DNA of 64,000 nt from Arthrinium phaeospermum (lineage: Eukaryota > Ascomycota > Sordariomycetes > Amphisphaeriales > Apiosporaceae), in assembly GCA_006503535.1 (NCBI GenBank), contig QYRS01000010.1, forward strand, positions 992,001 through 1,056,000, written 5' to 3'. A program made the translations under genes and the position numbers. Under the pieces are notes generated by a model. That model did not search any database. It was given only the letters and a program-made list of their open reading frames with translations, and was not told where the DNA came from. Below, in pieces: positions 1 to 12,677 of this stretch. The stretch's first letter is position 1. Every line of letters begins with the position of its first letter.

Positions 1-397
1 TCACTTGGAACTCAATCAATTGTTCCACCGTCAATCAGTCTTGGCTGCAGGAGATATTTTCCCCCTTCTTTGCGCGACCTCGCCTGCAGTATTCATTCAA
101 TTAAGACACGTCAAACCCCGTCACCAGTCCCTCCTTCATACAGCCCAGCGCAGCCCATCGTCGCAACTGTCAGAGCTTTGCCTCATCCATGGATTCTCTC
201 TCCCTAGGATAATCGACCATGCGCCTTGCCGAACTGTATCATTACCTGCAGCCCTAGAACGCTGACCTGATCCTGGAACTTCTGATTGCAGATTCCCAAG
301 ACATAACCCCTCCATCAATTCACTAGCAGAAATAAGACCCTTGTTGGCGGCTTATAACCCCACCACCCTTCCTGTCGTCTTCACTCCCGACTTCATC
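1..397 (+). promoter_or_regulatory. 5' leader/promoter region of the ubiquitin protease gene
   Basis: This stretch runs from the window edge to the protease start codon. It is pyrimidine-rich close to the ATG, as is common in filamentous-fungal leaders. Short open frames on both strands match no protein I recognise. I see no other element. Confidence 0.4.
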
Positions 398-3100
398 ATG
401 AAGAAGACCACGAGGAAATTCCTAAACAGCCGACGAGAGAAGCAGAGCCATCGGCGCAGCAAATCCTCGGACCCTCCACACAAGGTACACTCGAGCTATT
501 CCTGCTCCCTTTGCCCTGGCGACTGGCAATTAGCTCTGCAATAGAGCATCTACATCATGTTTGGTACCTATATGCTGATCTTTTTGTGTAACCACAGCTC
601 CGACCTCTTTCTTCCGAAGCGTTCTTCTCCCTCTTCAAATCCGACTCCAAGCGGCGCTCCGAAAGTGGCGAAGAGAAGCCCGTGGACCCTGAGAAAGAAG
701 CGGCAAAGGTCCAGGAGGTGTTAAGACGCCTCAGCGATTTGGGCATCAAGAATGCCGTCGACGAACATGCCATATACGCGCTTAACTACAAGTGCTCCGC
801 CGGCAACGTCGAGAAGGCTGTCGAACTCATGATCTTGCAGCAAGAGGCGCTGTCCGGCAGCGTAGTCAACTACAACCCCAATGTTCAGATGCTGGGCGCA
901 GAAAACCGCGGCAATGTTACATGTTACCTAGATGCTCTGCTTTTTGCCATGTTCGCAAAGGTTGAGGCCTTCGAGTGCATGCTCAAAAACAACTTGCCAG
1001 AGGGCCCGCAGACTCAGCTGGCAGCGCTGCTACGGTTGTGGGTTAATATGCTGCGCAGTGGCAAGCTCATCCAGGCCGACATGACGGAGCATATACAGGA
1101 CGCTCTTGCGGCGTGCGGTTGGAAGGATGCCCAGCTTTTGGAGCAACAAGACACATCAGAAGCATTCGCCTTCATCACCGAGACCCTGCAACTGCCGCTG
1201 CTTCCTTTGCAGGTCGACCTCTTCCACCAAGGCAAAAATGACGAGGCCGACCATAAAGTTGTATATGAAAGGCTCCTAAACCTAGCTGTTCCAACCGACG
1301 CCGAAGGAAAAGATGTCAAGTTAGAGGACTGTCTGGAAGAATATTTCAACTCCCAGGTGGATGTACACAGAGATGACTTGGAGGACACCAAAGCCACCAG
1401 GCGGATGACGCTCACCCCTACGCCGAGAACCCCAAATACGCAGGCCACGCCCTCTACTCCGAAAAGCACCATACGCTTGGTCACAAACGGCGATGACGAG
1501 GAGGATACATCAGCGGGTTCGAGCGGCACAGATGGCGAGGGAAAACAAGACCATTCTGCCCCGTTGGAAAGGAGATGGACTGATCGTCCCACCACGGCAT
1601 CATCGGCTACTGAGTCGGTCAAATCGCATACACGGCCACAACGAAGCCGAACCGAAAGCCTCATACAAAGAGTTGTCTTGGACGAACAAACAAAGTCTGC
1701 AGAAAGCGCCGACACTGCTAGCCTCTTTGCGAGGGCTAAGCGAACGGCCTCGGTGGTCAAGGCCGTGACCATCCCGGCTTGGCAATTCTTCAGACTTATT
1801 CGTATGTTCCTTCTTCGCTTAGTCCATCTCAGGTAACACCCGCTAACATGACTCTTTAGCCTGGCATTCCACATCAACTGAAGATCCAGAGCCGCAGAAT
1901 GATCTTGAAGTCGCACGTCATTTCAGTCAAAGACCAGTGGTCGGCATCTGCTTGAAGAGGTACATGGTTGATGAAAAAGGAGTCCCTAAGAGGCAGAATA
2001 CATTTATCGACATCCCAGACAGTTTGCGACTACCGCATTTCATCGTCGATGATCGCCACGTGGAGGAGAACGGTTTGAGTACGGACTACAAGCTCGTATT
2101 GCAATCTGTTGTTTGCCACAGAGGCGACTCGTTGCATTCTGGCCACTACATCTCCTTCTGTAGAGTCGCCCCCAAACTACTCACGGACAACCGACGACAT
2201 GATAGCGATCCTCCACCCGACTACGAGGAAGCACAATGGGTCAAATTTGACGATCTTGCAGAGGAGCGTGTCTCAACCGTTGACGATATCAAGCAATCGC
2301 TCAAAGACGAGATGCCTTATCTGCTATTCTACCAAATTGTTCCCATCGTCGATGTCACGGCCAGTTCGACTGATGGTACGGATGCCGAACCACCTTCTTA
2401 CGATGACTCGGCGATAGCACTCAAGACCACCGGTACTATGACCCCGAGCCTTGAGAAGTCATCTCTTTCACGCCAAGCGAGCAGCTACTTCGAAACCCTT
2501 GCCTCAACAAGCGCAAGTATACGCTTCTCTGCTGATCTGGACCGCCCCGTCAGACGGAGCTTTGCCGACGAAGATGGGTTCTTGAATGTTTCCCGCCGGG
2601 GTAGTTTGGGCAACGAACTGTCTTCCATGGGCCCCAGTCCCGCAGTCACTCCCATAGACGAAAACGCACCAGTCACGCCATCAGACGAGACGACTGCGCA
2701 GAGGCTGAGCAGAGCCGCAGCCAAGTTTCGCACGGGAAGTAAGAGCAGGCCAGGAAGTCAAGCTGGCGAGAATCGCATTAGTTTGACTATGTCGCGGCTG
2801 AGCGGCTTGGTCCGTACGAGCAAGGAGCCCTTGCGCGAGTCTGCCGTAGCGGACACCGACGAGGACTTCGAGGTGGTCCTCGACGCCAATGGGACAACCA
2901 CCAATCTCAAGGAGAAGGAGAAGGAAGACCAAAAGGAGAAAGATAAAGATAAGGAAAAGGAAAAGGAGAAAGACAAAGACAAAGAATCGGGCCACAAACG
3001 TGGCCGTTCTAAAGCCAGATTAGACAAGGGCAAAGGGAAAGAGAAGGAGCAAAAGGGAAAACAGCGCGACGTGCCGGAGAGAGAATGTGTTTTGATGTGA
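398..3100 (+). CDS. Ubiquitin carboxyl-terminal hydrolase (USP/UBP family, C19) with C-terminal CaaX box
   Basis: A cysteine protease predicted to remove ubiquitin from proteins. The exons are 398-484, 598-1801 and 1860-3100, joined in phase to give 843 aa. A UBA-like helical stretch lies near residues 65-115. The Cys box (GNVTCYLDALLFAMF, catalytic Cys about 138) has one extra residue compared with the usual GNTCY form. The His box is GDSLHSGHYISFCR (His about 526), and the acidic third residue lies in WVKFDD (about 561-562). A Ser/Thr/Pro-rich insert, probably disordered, separates the Cys and His boxes. The tail is a long Lys/Glu/Asp repeat followed by a basic segment, and the protein ends in CVLM, a farnesylation-type CaaX box. 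The first ATG after a pyrimidine-rich leader is taken as the start. The gene is convergent with the neighbouring kinase gene. The family is sure; the cellular substrate is unknown. Confidence 0.9.
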
Positions 3101-3713
3101 TCCTGCAATCAACTGACACTATTCAGCACTTAGATACCAGACCCCTCCAGACTTAGGAGAGGCAAGCGGCTTTTTAGGATTGACAAAGCGAGTTGCATGG
3201 TTGATAGACATACGTAGAGTTCTGAGACTTGAGCGGGTCGAGAGAATCGGTCGGACTCGGTTTTACAGACATTTGAGATACCCGAATTTCGATACTTGAA
3301 ATACCTTGATGAGAATAGCGCATAGAGCGATATGGAGATACAAGTCTGTCTACTCACTCTTGGTCACATAGTGATTGCTTAACCGCAGTAGCGTGAGCCT
3401 AGTAAAATCACTTACAAAGACCAGACTGCAAGACATACCGAGTAGCCAGAACAATAAATACATTGTCGACGTAAACTAATCAAGGCGTCGCCGACGTGGG
3501 AACGCCAAGTGTGCAATACGGCCTAACGCGGCTCGGAATAACCGCCAGCTCTAATCCTAGCCGTAGCCCTCCCGAACCAAACAAATATCTACCATGCAAC
3601 GTATGAAAGGAGGTCTAGAGAGCAGCAACACCAAAGGGTTCGACAAAACCTGCTGGTAGCTATTGATTCTCGAGTAGGAATTAACCCCCGACTATATGGT
3701 TGCTTCCAAGAAC
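3101..3713. other. Convergent intergenic region, no gene seen
   Basis: This stretch lies between the 3' ends of the ubiquitin protease and the phosphofructokinase-2 gene and should hold both 3' UTRs. Only short random frames are present, and I recognise no element in it. Confidence 0.5.
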
Positions 3714-5783
3714 CTAGTCTTGGTCCAACAGCTTATCCTCGACAGCCTCTTTGGACGTGCTGACGATCTTCTGTGGTGGCGGTGAAGTAACAAGCTGGGG
3801 GGCCGAGCTACCAGGGCCGATAGTGAGGCCTTCAAGTGCCGTCTCGGGCGGGCTGCTGAGGCCGCCCCCGGGAAAGAGTGCAGGACTCTCACCGGGGACG
3901 GAAATTCGGACCCCCTCGGGGCTACTAGGGACGATTCTGGGGTCCAGACCAGGGATAAGAATGCGCTTGGCCTCGTTCTGGTATGCGGCGGGAATGATTT
4001 CGATGATCTCGTTGCGAGGGAATTTGAGAGTGGGAATGGCGGTGGTGGAGCAGTGCATGAGGTAGGCGTAAAGCACGCGAAGGACCGACTCGTGCGCGAT
4101 GATGAGCAGGTCGTTCTGTTCACGTTCCAACTCCAAAATAATGGGCTCAAGGCGCACTGCGAGGTCATGGTATGACTCCGCACGAGGGTAGCGATGGTGA
4201 TAAGGGTCTAGCTCGTGCTTCTCAACTTCATCCGGATAAAGCCGTCGAATCGCCCTCTCGGAGAGCTTTTCGCACACGCCCGGGTTGATCTGTGCCATTT
4301 GGCTCCGCTGGCGCACCTTGTAGCCCCGTTCAGTAAATGGCTCGGCTGTTTGTAGTGTGCGCATTCGGGTGCTGGTCCAGACACTCAGGGGTCGTAGCGG
4401 AACGTCGGGGCCGCCTTGCTCTTTGAGGGATTCGCGTTCCTGCTCGCGATGGCTGAGGATCGTCTCGCACATGATACGCGCATAGTTGTGGCCCTCCTCG
4501 GATAAAGGGGCATCGGCCTTGAAGGACTCTTCCTCCGTAGCGACGCCGGCCCGTACAAAGAACGTTGTGCGAGATTTTATGTGTGTGTTGGTCAGGTAGA
4601 ACACAATGCGATGTGAGAGGTAGTTAAAGGAGACATTGTTGTAGAAGAACTTTTGCCCGGCATTAATCATCTTGATGTAGTTGAGCTCATTTTCAGTCAT
4701 GGTCTCGAAAATGGGGATCTTCATCTCGATTCGACGGAGGTACAGCTTGGCGGCTTCGTCGGGATCCATGCCCTCGAACTGGTAAATGTTAGTCTGTACA
4801 CAACCGGTCAAGCATATGTCAACTTACATCAGGGGAATTGATCTTGACGTTGCGTGCATTCTCGCGGAGAAGATTTTCGTCGTCAACGTAGGACTCAAGG
4901 AAGAGCGTCTAGCAATTGGTCAGCTACTGGCGAATCCATAGCTGCTGCAAATTCCAGTTCAAGACTACTACTCACTTGAACATCATGCTTGGCGAACTCC
5001 TTGGCCAGGGACAGTCGTCCAGAGGCAGTTGGGTTCACTGCATCATAGATGGCAACTTGTCCATTGTCGTGGTTCAACCATGCATATATGTCCTCTCGAC
5101 ACTTCTTGAGAATCTTCTGGCGGAGCATGACCGATGCAGGCGAGGCATTAGGGAAGAAGTAGTCTTCCGGCACGTCTTCTCCCTCGCCGACAGTAGCTCG
5201 TCTGTAGTCACCTAGATGGAAGATTCGGGTCTTTACACCTAGCCTTGGGCACAAAGTGAGCGGAAATCGAGCAATCATCCAGATTAATGACCTACCATTG
5301 CAGATAGCGGGCCATCGAGACGCAGATATGCCTGTCTGTTGTAAGTCCAAGTCCCGTCGTTTCTGGGGGGGAAGATCCTCACGTCTTGCCACGTGCGGGA
5401 AGCCCAACCATGACGATTGCGATGCGGCCAGAGTGAAAAAGCCGGCCTGACATAGTACTATACAGCTGGGCCGGAGCCATATCGTTGTCGGCCGTCACAT
5501 CGTGTATGCCGTCAATGAAGGTACTGCTCTTTCGCCGGTACCTAGGGGCGTTGGCCGCGATTTCTGCGGTACTGTTTCCATCAGCATTCGTGCTTCCAGT
5601 GCAGATGTCTCCAAAATGGACTTGGCGGTGCAAGTAAGAATGAGAGTCCCCTGTGCCATAACGTCTTGAATTTGTCCTAGACGCCTTCTCTTCGGCTGTT
5701 CCGGAGGAGGCCATGCAGGTAGCAATAGGCTGGGCAGGGGACGACGGTTGTGGGGACTCCGATGCGGATACCTTATCGGACAT
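3714..5783 (-). CDS. 6-phosphofructo-2-kinase (PFKFB-type) with degenerate fructose-2,6-bisphosphatase domain
   Basis: Makes fructose-2,6-bisphosphate, the cytosolic regulator of glycolysis versus gluconeogenesis. The exons, in minus-strand order, are 5783-5383, 5331-5296, 5243-4976, 4908-4828 and 4778-3714, giving 616 aa in phase. The kinase half shows the Walker A motif GLPARGKT (residues 127-134), then ICVSMARYLQWLGVKTRIF and FHLGDYRRAT, all typical of PFK-2. The phosphatase half keeps STRMRTLQTAE, PGVCE (Glu about 432), YPRAESYHDL and IIAHESVLRV (His about 491). However, the phosphate-accepting histidine motif RHGE reads RAGV, with Ala at residue 339. The equivalent His is also replaced in the kinase-only yeast enzyme Pfk26, so this is probably kinase only. 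The Ser/Pro-rich N-terminus may be regulatory. Confidence 0.92.
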
Positions 5784-7687
5784 GGTGCAGGACGAGTTTG
5801 CTGGGAATACAAAAGGGAATACAATGAGGCCAAAAGTGAGAAAAGCAGATTTCGAACGAAGCTAATACACGGCCAACCGATGCAGAATACCGGGGCGTGA
5901 AGAAACAGCGGAGAGAGGCTACCAGCGCCTTATAGACTGGCCGTTTCTTCCCGTCTCCTTCCGGCACCCGAAGCGAGCGAAGTTGCCCCTGCCTGCCCGA
6001 ATGGCCTCGATTCGAGACCGAGGGCGCAACAACAGCAGACATCATATCAGCAGTAGCGATGGACTATTGAAGCACTGCGCTGCTCAGGGCACGCAACGCC
6101 CATTCCTTCCAGGGTGCCTGGCATGAAGCGTGCGGGCAGTAGCCAGATGTAGAGTCGGCTGCGAATCATTGCCGGAAAGCACGGGCGGGGAAGAAAATGA
6201 AATGATACTCACAGTAACGTATCCATTGTGCAGGAAAGAGGCTATCCGAAAAGAGTAACTTGGACTCAACAAAGGCGAATCAAGGGTTGGATTCAAAAGA
6301 TGATGGCCTGACTGCGATGCCGGGGCTACAACGACTTCAAATTCTCTATGTCGCAGACCTCGCAGACGCACATCAATCAGTATTGGGCCACCTTGAACAG
6401 CTGCTGAAACAGTGGGCAAGAGCGCTGTCAAGTGGGGTTAGGGCGACTAGACACCGAATTTAGTGTTGAAGAAGAGAAGTCTCGGGTGGGTAGCGCCACC
6501 TCCTCGAGTGCACTGGATGTGATGCGATGTCTTGTCTGAATATCCCAATGCTGGATGATGATGTTGGGGATGCTGAAGATGTCCAAAGTCAAAGCCAAGA
6601 AAGATCAATGATGGTTCTGGCTTATCCACTAATTGCAGGAACGCCCTCCGTTTGATCTGGTTGGACCATGAGCTGGAGGCCTGCTTGTATCTTCAATGCG
6701 ACAGCCAACCACCAGACAATAAGTACGAATTCTTGTCCTTGCTCCAGGCCTGCTTGGACATGTACGAGTTTCAGTACACGTTAGAAGCTTGTTGCTCTAG
6801 ATATGGAGATTTCGTGCTGACGTCCAAAACCCTCCAATCCGTGTGAAGCGATGGTGTGTGTGACAAGCACTCGTCTACAAATAGGTACCTTGTATGCCCG
6901 GGTAGGCCAGAGTAAGTGATTGACTGGGCAACGCCCAAGCTCTGTTGAAAGACAACGGCAGAATCAAAGTGAAAAGGACGCGTTATGGCCTCCCTCAGGT
7001 GAGGTTGTAAATTGAAGTACTACTAGATTGCTTGATGCCTGGTGACTGGTGCTTCTTATTGTTGTTGAGAGAGGAGGTTTAATATTGAAGTTGCGCTATC
7101 ATGGACTTTGGGCGCAAAACCTACCATGACATAATTCCTGGAAGCGAGCAGGGTATGGAATGAGCTGCATGAAATATCCTAATACAAAGATATCGAAAAT
7201 AACCCCGGTCATCCACAGCAGTGGGATTTTCCGATATTGAATTGATGGAGTAAGAGGATACCCTGTATGCACTTAAGCAAGCTCCCACTCGGGGCTAAAA
7301 CTCTCCTAGTAACCATGGTATCATTCAATTCCAATCGAGGTGGAGCTGTCGCTTCGTGCACGGCCCCTTTTCTGGTCCGTGCCCAGCAAAAAACCCAGCG
7401 GGTCACTAACGCTGGGTTGTCAAAGAAATTTTGAGTGCTGCCGACTACGTAGTTCGCAACGAAGCTCGAAAGGCAGCTCTGGTCTTTCACCACCCCAATT
7501 CACTTCCTTCGACTAGCCATTCCGAGACAGTGACTACTTCGTCGCCGAGTATCACCAGTTCGTCCAGCACTGTCATAGACTGACTGGTATCCAAATCTCT
7601 GGTACCCCGTCCTCGTGACCAGCAATAATCGCCGCCTTCGGATCCAACCGACCACACCCGACTGTCCCATCCTGTCCAATCGTCAAG
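5784..7687. other. Gene-free region between the PFK-2 and TOM40 genes
   Basis: These 1.9 kb separate two divergently transcribed genes and should contain both promoters and leaders. Open frames on both strands are short and match nothing I know. Pyrimidine-rich sequence just before 7688 fits a TOM40 leader. I see no RNA gene or repeat. Confidence 0.4.
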
Positions 7688-8896
7688 ATGGATGTCACTC
7701 CGATGAAGATGGAGACCACTCCGATAATTACGTCGTCGCCGTCATCGTCGTCGGCTTTTGGCGCCCTTATCAACAACCCGATATCCCGGAGTCTCGCAAA
7801 TGTCTACCAGTCGTTTTCTGACAGGAGGGAAAGGCTTGGCCTGACAAACCCCGGAGCCGTAGAAAACATCGCAAAGGAGGTGCAGCGCGAGGTTTCTCCT
7901 GCCATGCACATGCACACTGGCCTGCGCGCCGACATCACAAAGGCCATTGACTTCGCTCCTCTGTGCCAAGTCTCACACCAGTTTGCCATGGGCGACCGAC
8001 TTCAGCCCTATGCATTTGCCGCTTTATACGGCACCAACAAGGTGCGTACCCACTCATTCTACTGGTCGACCCGATATTGACTTGTTGCTGTAGGTGTTCA
8101 TGCAAGGAAGTCTGGACAGCGACGGCATGTTGTCCTCGCGATTCAACTACCGATGGACCGACTCGCTTGTGACCAAGTCCCAGTTCCAGATCGGCGCCCA
8201 AGATATGGCCTCGATCGAGCATGAATACGTTGGCGCCGACTTCACATCCTCGCTGAAAATGCTGAACCCTTCATATCTTGAGGGAGGCTTAACCGGCATC
8301 TTTATTGGCCAGCATCTTCAGTCGGTCACTCGAAAGCTCTCTCTCGGTATGGAGGCTGTCTGGCAACGTGCCGCCCTCAACCAGCCCCCTGAGGCTGCCA
8401 TGTCGTATGTTGCTAGATACAAGTCGAATGACTGGATCGCAACTGCTCAGCTACACGCACAGGGTGCTTTGAACGCTACCTACTGGCGGAGACTGTCTGA
8501 CAAGGTCCAGGCTGGTGTCGACATGACCCTCCAAGCCGTTCCCAGCCAGGGTGGTATGATGGGTGGCATCCAGAAGGAGGGCATCACCACTGTGGGTGCA
8601 AAATATGATTTCCGGATGTCTGTTTTCCGCGCTCAGGTTGATTCCAAGGGCAAGCTGAGCTGCCTGTTGGAGAGGGTTGTCGCACCGCCTGTCCGTTTGA
8701 GCTTCGGTATTGATCTTGACCATGCTACTGTAAGTCCTTGTTGGCGCGCACCTCAGATCCATTTCGATTCATACTGACCCCTGATCAGCAACAAGCCAAG
8801 ATCGGTCTTGGCATTACCATCGAGGCACCATCCGAAGGACTTGAGGAGAAGCAAGAGGCTCTTGGCGTGGCAGCTGCCCCCAATATCCCCTTCTAG
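7688..8896 (+). CDS. TOM40: Tom40, channel subunit of the mitochondrial outer-membrane import complex
   Basis: Forms the beta-barrel pore through which nuclear-encoded precursors cross the mitochondrial outer membrane. The exons are 7688-8041, 8094-8729 and 8789-8896, all phase 0, giving 365 aa, close to the usual fungal length of about 350. Landmarks in order are [90 protein letters not shown] and a C-terminal NIPF, all as in filamentous-fungal Tom40. The first 30 or so residues are Ser/Thr/Pro-rich and differ from the orthologues I know. A second TOM component, Tom7, lies at about 30.4 kb. Confidence 0.95.
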
Positions 8897-11800
8897 ACGA
8901 CATTACGCGATGGCGGCAGCTTTTGGCTGAGATCTCTTCTCTTGTCTTACTAATAATCCCCCATGACCTCCCGCCAGGGCGTCGAATGCCCTAACCGCTT
9001 CCGATTCACGACGATAGAGATCTCATATCAGCATGAAAGTATTCGTTCGGCTTCACAGCGTGTGCGTTTCCACGCCTCAAAATCGCACCAGGAAGCTTGG
9101 GGAACGAACTTGTGTATTATAGATTGGATGCGATATCTAGAAGGGTTGGGTCTGAGCATTGCGGCCTCGGATGGCAATGGGGTTGACGGCGCTTCTGGCA
9201 TGACTCTATTCACGACGACATGGAATATGCACAGATGATGTCTTTGTAATCTAGTTGGGGTTACTGTATATATAGGGTAGCCTGTACGTGTATAAAACCC
9301 GTGCCTACAAAAGGGCACATTCTCCACAAGAGGACTGGTAACAAGATAAGATGCTACAATCTGATCATCATTCCGCTCTCAGCACCTGCGCCGAACTACG
9401 ATGGATTTCCCTTTGACGAAAGGGAGACAGTGTCCTTCAACGATCAAATGCACACACAGTTGATGAGTCTGCCGTGAGACCAAGGAAGCTGATCAGTATC
9501 CCGAGGACACCAAAAGCGTCCGGTCAGCATCCTGTGTTCCGCTATCTGCGTTTGGTCCGGTGTACAACAGGATGGAATGCGGTCATGTTGGGGCCATTTC
9601 TGGGCATGCGGTGTAGTACGTGTTAAGCGAGCCCTTCGGAGCCACCGTGTCCATGTATCATGCTCGGATTGAAACATGGTCTACTTCATTTCGTCTGGAG
9701 GGGCCCATTCAGTATCTCGCGACTCGGACTGGTCGGGTTTCATTTCGCGAATGTCGTCTTCATCCTCTCCAGCACACAAGAGCAATGTAAGGGGTGGTGA
9801 TATGCTCTAGTAGACAGTCAAGCGCTGACTTGACAACGTCCTTTTGGGGTCGGGTTGGAGACGCACATCAGTGAGCACCGGTTGCAACGCCGTGGCAAGC
9901 AAGGTCACCCACCACCCATGTGTATGACTTGATCGTGGTCGTGGCGAATGGCTGTTCCGGTACACGCCACGGAGAAAGTGAGACGAGTTCACGGTCAGAT
10001 TTGAGAAGTTTGGTCCGAATCGGATACTGCCAAGTCAGTTGGTAACATTGGAGATGATGGGTCTTGCTCCCTTTCCCCATGCGGGCCCAGAAGAGGTCCT
10101 GGGCCCGCGAGGAAAGGAGTTGCCATGGGCCGCGACAGTCGATTTCTCGGACGACAGAGAGAATACTGACACAGCGGCCGGCAAGGCGGCGATCTACTTT
10201 AGTGTTGTCTCGTGACAGACAGTAGAGTAGGTGGTGAGAGCCGTACGGGTTGGGTAGACGCGTGGACAACTTCGTCTTTGCTGCTGGTAACTCTATTAAC
10301 TCCTATTGTCCAGAGATCGTTGCTTCCTGATGGCCGGGAAATGGTGACAATGCCACTGATGGGAGAAACAAGTATCTCACAGTACCATCTACGAAGATGG
10401 TTCCTTGTTGCCGCAGCCCCGGGGGACATACAGGAGAGAGGGTGCTTCACACTAACATACTGTCAGTCCAGCCACGCCTGCGCCGTCTTCGCTTCGTCCA
10501 TGAACTCCGAAGCAGAACATCGGTGCATACACGCAAGGCAGTCGTGGCGGTTGCTGACATGTCCATGAAGATCAGTGGTTGGACAGCAGGTTCTATCATG
10601 CACGTGGCAACATTTTCACCAAAAGACGCCGCGACATAGTTGCAGAACCCCCGGGGCATTTCCCCTGAGCCTGGCATTACCGCAGGTTCTGGTTACCAGA
10701 CAGACGTCTTTGACGTGTGCTCGGAGATCCGGTCGGGGCCGCCGACTGATACTACTGGCAGTCCCGCACAGAACCGCCATATCGTTCAATGGACTTGGTG
10801 CTTGCTTGGTGGCAGCAACAGCAGCTATGGCTCGCGCTTTTTGTACCAGGAGCATTCTCAGGCCAAATCCAGAACCTCGAGCATACTGAAGGATATGAGC
10901 TCGCTACTTAAACCATGTAGACTACATTTTCGTTTTCCTCCAGGCACTTGCGAAGAAGATTTGTGCTTTCTGCGTAAGGGGAGGCCCTGATATCGAACGG
11001 TAGCGGCCCAACAGCTGCAAGAATGGAGCTGTGGCTGGGGGCGAACCTGAGGGCGTCAAGCATGAGGCTGCGCCCAGGGCCTATGGGCGTTTTACATTCC
11101 ATTGCAGCGGTGGGTAGTGGTTCACAACAGTAGGCCTGGCACAAGAAGCTGCAGCATTGCTGTCATGGGGGCTCGAGAGATGATGTGGCCACTGGGTGGC
11201 GGAATGGTATGCTTGCACCTACTTCGAAGCGAGGATGCCGCGAGCAGTCTCGCATGGGAAACGTGGATCTATCCATGCTTGAGAGACGGGCTGGTGCATT
11301 GCCTCTCGTAGCCCAACTGACGATCAGAGAGGAGATTGGCCGTGTGCTGCTTGCTGGGCGGCCTGGACAGTCTCCCCATCGTACGATTGTCTATAAGGCT
11401 TGATCCTGGAACTTCTAGATCACTCTTATTTCCGATCCCAATTACCGTTGTCGTTATGCCCGACGAGTCGTCCAATACAGACCAAGATCCCACGCAGTGA
11501 TTGGAGATGTTAATTCCCCATGACGGGCTGAACGATGCAGGTAGAAACCCCAACTCATGGCGGTGAATGGACGAGACTCGTCTCTCGCGACTGCATCAAC
11601 ACAACACCCATAGATGAGGCAGGGGACTTCCTTGACTTATATGCAACAGATTCTTGCTGTATGCCCTCCCTGAATGCCTCGTGATTGGATCGTAACCCGT
11701 GAGTCGTCATGTTTCCTGCACAGGGGTGAGTTGAGGCAGCTACCTCTACAGGCTATAATGGGCGTGGGCGCTCGGGCCACCCGGTGCGGTGCCGACAGGC

Positions 11801-11926
11801 AGATGCTACCAAACTGGGCCGAAAGGGAAATCTTCCATGTTCAAGCAAGCAAAACCACCACCATTACTGGCTTGCTGCAACCCCCTATTTTTATTTTTCT
11901 TCGTCTCCCCCCATAGAATTTCAGGC
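8897..11926. other. 3 kb gene-free region between TOM40 and URM1
   Basis: The TOM40 3' end and URM1 promoter must lie here. Open frames occur in all six frames, at most about 130 codons, with unusual composition and no recognisable domain or plausible splicing. No RNA gene or transposon signature is visible. Just before 11927 there is a CT-rich tract typical of a fungal leader. Confidence 0.4.
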
Positions 11927-12677
11927 ATGGCTGTCGAAACAGAGGCCGCCTCGCCAGAGGTCGCCAAATTACCCATCGTCGTTGAGTTTTCGTAAGTGGC
12001 CGCCGTAACCCAGAAAGAAACATCCACCTCCCCCATGACTCCTTGCACTTTCCTCGTTGATTGGTTTGCACCAGATATCCGGACTTCCATGACGCAAATT
12101 GACTACAGGGAGTTGCCGGCTGACTTTGGACCATGTACAGTGGAGGTCTGGAGATGCTGTTCTCGGACCAGCGTCGCCATTCCCTTTCCATCCCGGCTAC
12201 GACCAGCGAGGGCAAGCCTGCAACCGTGGCGTTTCTCATCGACTACCTGTGCCGCAACACCATGAAAGACACTCGTAAGGAGCTCTTCGTCCTGGACGAT
12301 CACCTGTAAGTCTCTGCTGTATTTGGCGCCCGCGCGGCTCGGCTTTCCCGTGTGCCGCTCCTGCTTCTTCTTCTCCTCCTCCCTCCCTCCTCCTTATCCC
12401 CTCCTTAGAAGACAACAACACCATTCCGGGCCTCGCCGTCGTTCTTCTCCTACATCCTATTCTCATCACTAGAGACAGGAGTGGAAGAGAGCGAGTGAGC
12501 AAGGTCAATTGGTGGTCATGCACTAGCCGTAAGCGAGGCTGATTATGTGGCATGTTCAGTCGGCCGGGTATCCTTGTCTTGATCAACGACGCAGACTGGG
12601 AACTAGAAGGTGAAGAGGCCTACGAGATTCAGAGTGGTGACAACATATTATTTGTCTCAACGCTGCATGGCGGTTAG
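11927..12677 (+). CDS. URM1: Urm1, ubiquitin-related modifier and sulfur carrier
   Basis: A small beta-grasp protein that works as sulfur donor for thiolation of wobble uridine in some tRNAs and as a protein modifier (urmylation). The exons are 11927-11991, 12141-12305 and 12560-12677, in phase, giving 115 aa; the usual length is about 100. Landmarks are [36 protein letters not shown] and the C-terminal STLHGG, whose diglycine is the thiocarboxylated end. No exon is long enough to stand out alone, so the gene is easy to miss. The second intron is 254 bases, long for this window. The N-terminal extension [12 protein letters not shown] is probably unstructured. Convergent with the zinc-finger gene. 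Confidence 0.94.

Noticed and set aside
1014..1916. A 300-codon minus-strand frame
   Set aside because: It lies opposite the conserved exons of the ubiquitin protease and has shadow-frame composition rich in Ser/Arg/Leu.
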